From contig NZ_BAFE01000076.1 of NCBI RefSeq assembly GCF_000247995.1, forward strand, positions 1 to 64,000: DNA of 64,000 bases. The letters are read 5' to 3'. Below the pieces are notes generated by a model. The model had not been told where the DNA came from and did no database searches. It saw nothing but the letters and a program-made list of their open reading frames with translations. Shown here one piece after another: positions 59,090 to 64,000 of this stretch; within the stretch, counting starts at the first letter, position 1; every line of letters begins with the position of its first letter. A program made the translations under genes and the position numbers. The DNA is from Mobilicoccus pelagius NBRC 104925. Lineage in GTDB: Bacteria > Actinomycetota > Actinomycetes > Actinomycetales > Dermatophilaceae.

Positions 59090-59323
59090 GCCGCCAGGCT
59101 CCCACCGTTGGGAGAAAGAGGGACCGAAGTCCCCCGCGACCGGATACGACGGCACCTCGCAGGTGCTGCGGGGACCGATCGGGTGCCGGCGAGGGCCGGA
59201 TGCGCACCACGGGGTGGACCGCAGGAATGCGATACCGGACAATCGTCCAGGAATTCTTCCGTGATCGGATCGTGACCCGGCCCGCGTGCCGGTCATCGAT
59301 CCCCCCGTCCCATCCGAGGTCCC

Positions 59324-60211
59324 ATGCCGACGAAGTCAGGTCTCGCCCCGTCCGCGCCCTCGCGCGCCTCCCGACGATCCGCGTCACCGCGACGCCGCGG
59401 ACGCGGGATCGGTGTCCTCCTCGCCGCCGCGGCGACACTCGGGGCATGGGGAGTCGCGCCGCACGGGCCGAGCCAGGCCGGAGACGCCGCCGCCGCCCAT
59501 GACGTGCCGGGCCTCGACGGCACGGGCCACCTCACCGGAGCCTCGACCTCGCGAGACACGACGACCCGGGACACGGCCACCCGAGACACCACTGGCCCGG
59601 GTGCCGCCCGGCCCCACCGAGACACGCCTCGGCACGTCGTCCCGGCACGGGAGGTGCCCGCGCTCACGGCCCCGGCGATCGGCGTGTCCTGCGCGTCCGC
59701 CCCTGCTCCGCAGTCCCTTTTGTCCCCGGCGGCCACCGCCCGCCTCACCGAGCAGACGCGCGCCTCACGGGCGGCGGCACGCGCGATGAACGGTGCCCGC
59801 CTCGGATACTCGCGTCCCGTCGAGGGCACGCACTTCACCTCGGGGTACAAGCAGCGGTGGGGGCGCCTCCACGCGGGGCTCGACTTCGCCGGCCCCGTCG
59901 GCCAGGTCGTCCGCGCCGTGGCACCGGGCACCGTCACCGTCGCCGGACCCGCCTCCGGGTACGGCCGCCTCATCGAGATCCGCCACCCCGACGGGCGCTT
60001 CACGCGGTACGGCCATCTCCACCGCGTCGACGTCGAGGTCGGACAGCGCGTCGGCGTCGCCGAACCGATCGGCGCGCTCGGCAACGCCGGACGCTCCACG
60101 GGGCCCCACCTCCACTTCGAGGTGCGCACCCCGGCGGGCACGCCCGTCGACCCCATGCCCTGGTTGCGCGAACGCGGCATCGTCCCGATCGAGAACCCCG
60201 CGAAGAAGTAA
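59324..60211 (+). CDS. Secreted M23 (LytM) metallopeptidase
   Basis: The 295-aa product has a basic N terminus and signal segment (about residues 28-45), a low-complexity stretch with repeating [15 protein letters not shown], and a C-terminal LytM domain. Zinc ligands are visible in [20 protein letters not shown] (HxxxD) and [11 protein letters not shown] (HxH), so it is probably a peptidoglycan endopeptidase. GAGG lies 4 nt before the ATG. A direct repeat CGTGAT/CGTGAC with 11-bp period lies near 59260-59276. It converges on pcrA with only 8 bp between the stops. Confidence 0.88.
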   Translation: MPTKSGLAPSAPSRASRRSASPRRRGRGIGVLLAAAATLGAWGVAPHGPSQAGDAAAAHDVPGLDGTGHLTGASTSRDTTTRDTATRDTTGPGAARPHRDTPRHVVPAREVPALTAPAIGVSCASAPAPQSLLSPAATARLTEQTRASRAAARAMNGARLGYSRPVEGTHFTSGYKQRWGRLHAGLDFAGPVGQVVRAVAPGTVTVAGPASGYGRLIEIRHPDGRFTRYGHLHRVDVEVGQRVGVAEPIGALGNAGRSTGPHLHFEVRTPAGTPVDPMPWLRERGIVPIENPAKK

Positions 60212-60219
60212 CGCTCGGG

Positions 60220-62751
60220 TCAGAGCTTCTCGAGCGGGGCGTAGCGGAGGAGCAGTCGCTTGACGGCGTCGCCGCCGAAGTCGACGTGCGCCATCGTGCG
60301 GTCACCCTCTCCCTCGACGCGTACGACCCGGCCGAGGCCGAAGGAGTCGTGGTTGACGCGGTCGCCAGGCTGGAGCGACGGGATCGGGCGGGTTCCCGGC
60401 GAGCGCACACCGGGGCGGGCGGCGAGCGTCGCGATGGCCGGTGCGCGGCGGGTGTCGATCGCCGAGGCGCCGGTGACGGCGGCGTCGCCGCGCTCCCAAT
60501 CGATGAGCTTCTCGGGGATCTCGCCGAGGAACCGTGACGGCGGGTTGTACTGCGGTTGCCCCCAGGCCGACCGGACGACGGCGCGCGAGAGGTGGAGTCG
60601 CTCGCGGGCACGGGTGATGCCGACGTAGGCGAGCCGTCGTTCCTCCTCGAGCTCGTCGGTGTCGGCGAGGGAGCGGGCGTGGGGGAACGTGCCGTCCTCG
60701 AGACCGACGAGGAACACGACGGGGAACTCCAGACCCTTGGCGGTGTGGAGGGTCATGAGCGTGACCGTGCCCTGGTCGTCCTCCGCGGTGTGCGCACTGT
60801 CGGAGACGGCCTCGTCGGGGATCTCGTCGGCGTCGGCGACGAGGGAGACGCGTTCGAGGAACTCGTCGAGGGTGCCGGGGGTGCCCTCGGCCTGGGCGGC
60901 CTCGTCGAACTCCCGCGCGACACCGACGAGTTCGGCGAGGTTGTCGAGGCGGGTCTCGTCCTGTGGGTCGCGGCTCCCACGCAGCTCGTCGAGGTAGCCG
61001 CTCTGGTGAAGGACCGCCTCGAGGAGGTCGCCGACGCCGGCGCCGGAGTCGCGCACCTCGCGGAGCGACTCGAGGAGGTCGGTGAACCTCTTGATCGCGG
61101 TGACCGACCGGGTGGCGATGCCGGGGGCCTCCTCGGCCATCGCGAGCGCCTGGACGAACGAGAGGCGGTCGCGCTCGGCGAGCATCGAGACGCACGCCTG
61201 CGCCCGGTCGCCGATGCCCCGCTTGGGCACGTTGACGATGCGACGGAGGTTGACCGTGTCGGCGGGGTTGGCGATGACGCGGAGGTAGGCGAGGGCGTCC
61301 TTGATCTCGCGACGCTCGTAGAACCGGGTGCCGCCGACGATCTTGTACGGCAGCCCGACGCGCACGAGCACCTCCTCCAGCGCACGGCTCATCGCGTTCG
61401 TGCGGTAGAACACGGCGACGTCGCCGGGGCGTACTCCGAGGTGGTCGGTGAGGTCGTCGATGCGCCGGGCGACGAAGGCGGCCTCGTCGTGCTCGGAGTC
61501 GGCGACGTAGCCGACGATCTTCTCGCCCTCCCCGGCGTCGGTCCACAACCGCTTGGGGCGGCGTTCGGTGTTCTTCGCGATGACGGCGTTCGCGGCCTCG
61601 AGCACGGTGTTCGTGCTGCGGTAGTTCTGCTCGAGCAGAATCGTGTGAGCGTCGGGGTAGTCCTGCTCGAACTCGACGATGTTGCGGATCGTCGCGCCGC
61701 GGAAGGCATAGATCGACTGGTCGGCGTCACCGACGACGACGAGCTCGCCCGGCGCGACGGGGTGTTCGCCGGGGCCGACCTCGACGGGGGCGGCGAGTTC
61801 GCGCACGAGGACGTACTGGGCATGGTTGGTGTCCTGGTACTCGTCGACGAGGACGTGACGGAACCGGCGACGGTAGTACTCGGCGACGTCGGGGAAGGCC
61901 TGGAGGATGTTGACCGTCGTCATGATGAGGTCGTCGAAGTCCATCGCGTTGGCCTCGGCGAGACGACGCTGGTACATCGTGTAGGCCTCGGCGAGCACGG
62001 AGTCGCCCGGGCTCGCGTCCTCATGGCTCGCGCGGGAGGCGAACTCCTCGGGGTCGACGAGCTCGTTCTTGAGGTTGCTGATCTGGGTGGAGAACGACCG
62101 CGGCGGGTAGCGCTTGGGGTCGAGGTCGAGGTCGCGCATCACCATCGCCATGAGGCGCTGGGAGTCGGCGGCGTCGTAGATCGAGAAGTTGCTCTTGAGG
62201 CCGACGCGCGTGGCCTCCTTGCGGAGGATGCGGACGCACGCACTGTGGAAGGTGCTCACCCACATCGACCGCGCACGGGGGCCGACGAGCGCCTCGACGC
62301 GTTCGCGCATCTCGGCGGCGGCCTTGTTGGTGAACGTGATCGCGAGGATCTGCCCGGGGTGCACGTGGCGCTGCGCGAGGAGGTAGGCGATGCGGTGGGT
62401 GAGGACGCGGGTCTTGCCCGAGCCGGCGCCCGCGACGATGAGGAGCGGGGCTCCCTCGTGGACGACGGCCTCGCGCTGCTGGGGGTTGAGCCCCTCGAGG
62501 AGCCGCTCGACGTCGACCTCGCCGCTGGGCGTGGCCGGGCGGGGTGTGGGCGGCGCCGCGCCCTCGGTGACCCACGTGGGGACGCCGGCCGCGTCCACCT
62601 CGGTGCCGGCGGACGGCGTCTCACCGCCCCGACCCGCGCGGCGGTCGGTCGGGCGTGGGGAGGACGTCGCCACGGGCTTCCCCGCCGACGGGGCGGAGGG
62701 CGCGGCGGCGGGCGGGAGGTCGAGGTCGGGGAGGTCGTCGAAGAGGCTCAT
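60220..62751 (-). CDS. pcrA: ATP-dependent DNA helicase, UvrD/PcrA type
   Basis: This 843-aa superfamily 1A helicase acts in DNA repair and replication restart. Motifs: LNPQQREAVVHEGAPLLIVA, GAGSGKTRVLTHRIA (Walker A), TFTNKAAAEMRERV, VDEYQDTNHAQY (Walker B), GDADQSIYAFRGA, EQNYRST, VTLMTLHTAKGLEFPVVFLV and VGITRARERL. The C-terminal Tudor-like region (GDRVNHDSFGLGRVVRVEGE) is the RNA-polymerase-binding module of PcrA. The start at 62751 (MSLFDDLPDLDL) has TAGACT 10 nt upstream, so the leader is very short. Confidence 0.96.
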   Translation of the reverse strand: MSLFDDLPDLDLPPAAAPSAPSAGKPVATSSPRPTDRRAGRGGETPSAGTEVDAAGVPTWVTEGAAPPTPRPATPSGEVDVERLLEGLNPQQREAVVHEGAPLLIVAGAGSGKTRVLTHRIAYLLAQRHVHPGQILAITFTNKAAAEMRERVEALVGPRARSMWVSTFHSACVRILRKEATRVGLKSNFSIYDAADSQRLMAMVMRDLDLDPKRYPPRSFSTQISNLKNELVDPEEFASRASHEDASPGDSVLAEAYTMYQRRLAEANAMDFDDLIMTTVNILQAFPDVAEYYRRRFRHVLVDEYQDTNHAQYVLVRELAAPVEVGPGEHPVAPGELVVVGDADQSIYAFRGATIRNIVEFEQDYPDAHTILLEQNYRSTNTVLEAANAVIAKNTERRPKRLWTDAGEGEKIVGYVADSEHDEAAFVARRIDDLTDHLGVRPGDVAVFYRTNAMSRALEEVLVRVGLPYKIVGGTRFYERREIKDALAYLRVIANPADTVNLRRIVNVPKRGIGDRAQACVSMLAERDRLSFVQALAMAEEAPGIATRSVTAIKRFTDLLESLREVRDSGAGVGDLLEAVLHQSGYLDELRGSRDPQDETRLDNLAELVGVAREFDEAAQAEGTPGTLDEFLERVSLVADADEIPDEAVSDSAHTAEDDQGTVTLMTLHTAKGLEFPVVFLVGLEDGTFPHARSLADTDELEEERRLAYVGITRARERLHLSRAVVRSAWGQPQYNPPSRFLGEIPEKLIDWERGDAAVTGASAIDTRRAPAIATLAARPGVRSPGTRPIPSLQPGDRVNHDSFGLGRVVRVEGEGDRTMAHVDFGGDAVKRLLLRYAPLEKL

Positions 62752-62826
62752 CGTGGCGTCGAGTCTAGGACCCTCGACCGACACCCTCACCCTCCTCGGC
62801 GGTCGACCACCCGCCCGCCTGCCCCG

Positions 62827-64000
62827 TCAGCTCGACCGCTCCGAGCGGGGGCGGTCGCGGCGCGGACGACGGGAGCGGTGGCGGCGGTGGCCCTCGTCGG
62901 GGGCGACGGGCCCGCCGTCGTCGTCCATGCGCTGCATCGCCTCCTCGTGGAGGGCCGCGTCGTGCTCCTCGTGGAACCGCGTGATCGGCGCGGGCGGCTC
63001 GTGGACGCCCTTCTCGCCCCAGGCCGGGTGGGTCGCCTCGATGAGGCGGTGCTCGGCGTCGGGCCCGCCGGTGACGTGCGGGATCCGGAGGAGGAGCGGG
63101 ATGCCGAAGACCGACCACACCGCGACGATCGCCCACTCCGGGCCGGTGAGCGCCGCAGGCATCCCCGGCATGAAGAGGACGGCGACGCCGGAGGCGAGGG
63201 CGATCGCGATGCCGCCGGTGACGACCCCACCCGGCGTACGGAAGGGACGCTCCATCTCGGGCTCGCGGCGACGCAGGATGATGAACGCGAGCGCGACCAT
63301 GATCCAGGCGACGACGATCGACAGGCCGCCCGCGTCGACGAGCCACACGAGCGTCTTTCGGCCGAAGAACGGGGCGAGCACGGAGGTCGCACCGATGAAG
63401 ACGACGGCGTTGGCCGGGGTGCGGTAGCGGGGGTGGAGACGCCCGAACCACTCGGGGAGCATGCCGGAGCGGGCGAGGGCGTAGACGAGCCGGCTCGCGC
63501 CGATGAGGAACCCGTTCCACGAGGTGAGGATTCCGGCGACGCCGCCGAGGACGAGGAGCGTGCCCCAGGCGGGGTGGCCGAACATCTTCGTCACCGCGTC
63601 GGCGACGGCGAGCTCGGAGTGGGCGAGGTCGACGGCGTGCATCGACGAACTCGTCGTGAGCATGATCATCACGTACCAGGAGATGGCGAGCAGCACGGAG
63701 ACGATGAGCGCCTCGCCGATCTTCTTGTACGGCAGGCTGATCTCCTCGGCCGACTGCGGGATGACGTCGAACCCGACGAAGAGGAACGGCGTCGCGACGA
63801 GGACGGAGAGGAACCCGCCCCAGCCGCCGTCGAAGAGGGGCTCCATGTTGGCGACGTCGCCGCCGACGAACGCACCGGCGACGAGGACGACGCCGACGGC
63901 AGCGAGGAAGAGGACGGCGACGGTCTGGAACACCGCGGCGGGTCGGGCACCGACGACGTTCAGCCAGGTCATGACGACGGCGGCGACGACGCCGACGGCG
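62827..64000 (-). CDS. APC-superfamily amino-acid permease, 5' end beyond the window
   Basis: At least 390 residues of a multi-pass transporter are visible; the frame stays open to the window edge, so the N terminus is missing. Conserved features include GFDVIPQSAEEISLPYKKIG, GILTSWNGFLIGASRLVYAL and RYRTPANAVVFIGA, typical of amino acid/polyamine/organocation permeases. The C terminus is a long cytoplasmic tail ending in Arg-rich sequence (EGHRRHRSRRPRRDRPRSER). Substrate unknown. Confidence 0.87.
   Translation of the reverse strand, partial: AVGVVAAVVMTWLNVVGARPAAVFQTVAVLFLAAVGVVLVAGAFVGGDVANMEPLFDGGWGGFLSVLVATPFLFVGFDVIPQSAEEISLPYKKIGEALIVSVLLAISWYVMIMLTTSSSMHAVDLAHSELAVADAVTKMFGHPAWGTLLVLGGVAGILTSWNGFLIGASRLVYALARSGMLPEWFGRLHPRYRTPANAVVFIGATSVLAPFFGRKTLVWLVDAGGLSIVVAWIMVALAFIILRRREPEMERPFRTPGGVVTGGIAIALASGVAVLFMPGMPAALTGPEWAIVAVWSVFGIPLLLRIPHVTGGPDAEHRLIEATHPAWGEKGVHEPPAPITRFHEEHDAALHEEAMQRMDDDGGPVAPDEGHRRHRSRRPRRDRPRSERSS

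Noticed and set aside
59260-59276. Direct repeat CGTGAT/CGTGAC (11-bp period) upstream of the M23 peptidase as an MtrA-type box
   Set aside because: The spacing is suggestive, but I cannot match it to the published motif with enough certainty, so it is only mentioned in the gene entry.
59090-59323. Possible cyclic-di-AMP riboswitch before the M23 peptidase
   Set aside because: Such riboswitches precede some actinobacterial wall hydrolases, but I could not find the conserved core sequence here.

Overview
The window is about 64 kb of very GC-rich DNA with strong G/C preference at third codon positions, many GTG starts and many leaderless genes. Gene content points to a high-GC actinobacterium, probably in the Micrococcales: monomeric NADP-isocitrate dehydrogenase, LpdA-type flavoprotein without the redox disulfide, actinobacterial acyl-CoA carboxylases, the MoxR/DUF58/DUF4350/DUF4129 cluster, DUF3017 beside folD, and DUF6350 beside purN. 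The genus cannot be fixed from the sequence alone. No rRNA, tRNA, CRISPR array or insertion sequence was recognised.

Layout. (1) 0.3-3.9 kb: acyl-CoA carboxyltransferase and acyl-CoA dehydrogenase, divergent from a LiuR-like MerR regulator, with a perfect 16-bp palindrome between them. (2) 4.2-12.3 kb: an oligopeptide-type ABC importer (two permeases, fused double ATPase, lipoprotein receptor) preceded by a possible Cys-containing leader peptide and followed, after a terminator, by a paralogous second receptor. (3) 12.7-17.3 kb: a small membrane protein, the biotin carboxylase/BCCP subunit, a small hypothetical gene and LpdA. (4) 17.4-25.2 kb: a membrane-associated cluster (membrane protein, DUF4129, DUF4350, MoxR, DUF58, then divergent SpoIIM-like and RDD genes). 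(5) 25.3-32.9 kb: M20 amidohydrolase, methylmalonyl-CoA mutase large subunit, mannose-1-phosphate guanylyltransferase, a GT4 mannosyltransferase-like enzyme, a D,D-carboxypeptidase and a 2H phosphoesterase. (6) 32.9-45.4 kb: trpS, a frameshifted secreted metalloprotease, icd, a hypothetical, mdh, DUF3017, folD, a lipoprotein, a YdcZ-type transporter and purH. (7) 45.5-53.1 kb: an accessory module between purH and purN. (8) 53.1-64 kb: purN, DUF6350, a prepilin peptidase, sucD/sucC, the mutase small subunit, an M23 peptidase, pcrA and an amino-acid permease cut by the window edge.

How the genes work together. The housekeeping genes cover the TCA cycle (icd, mdh, sucCD), one-carbon and purine synthesis (folD, purN, purH) and acyl-CoA/propionate metabolism (acyl-CoA dehydrogenase, carboxyltransferase, biotin carboxylase, a split methylmalonyl-CoA mutase whose two genes lie about 30 kb apart behind near-identical leaderless promoters). 

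The most interesting part is 45.5-53.1 kb. A NarL-type response regulator gene diverges from a minus-strand array encoding a candidate 61-aa Cys-rich secreted peptide, a histidine kinase, a secreted 130-aa I36/crystallin-like protein, a lipoprotein, a peptidoglycan-binding membrane-fusion protein, an ABC ATPase and a frameshifted MacB-type permease. Most junctions are 1-4 nt stop/start overlaps. Four copies of the palindrome TGGCCRTTCGGCCA occur in two pairs, one before the regulator/kinase pair and one before the I36-like gene, which suggests a self-contained sensing and secretion regulon. Its function is inferred, not shown.
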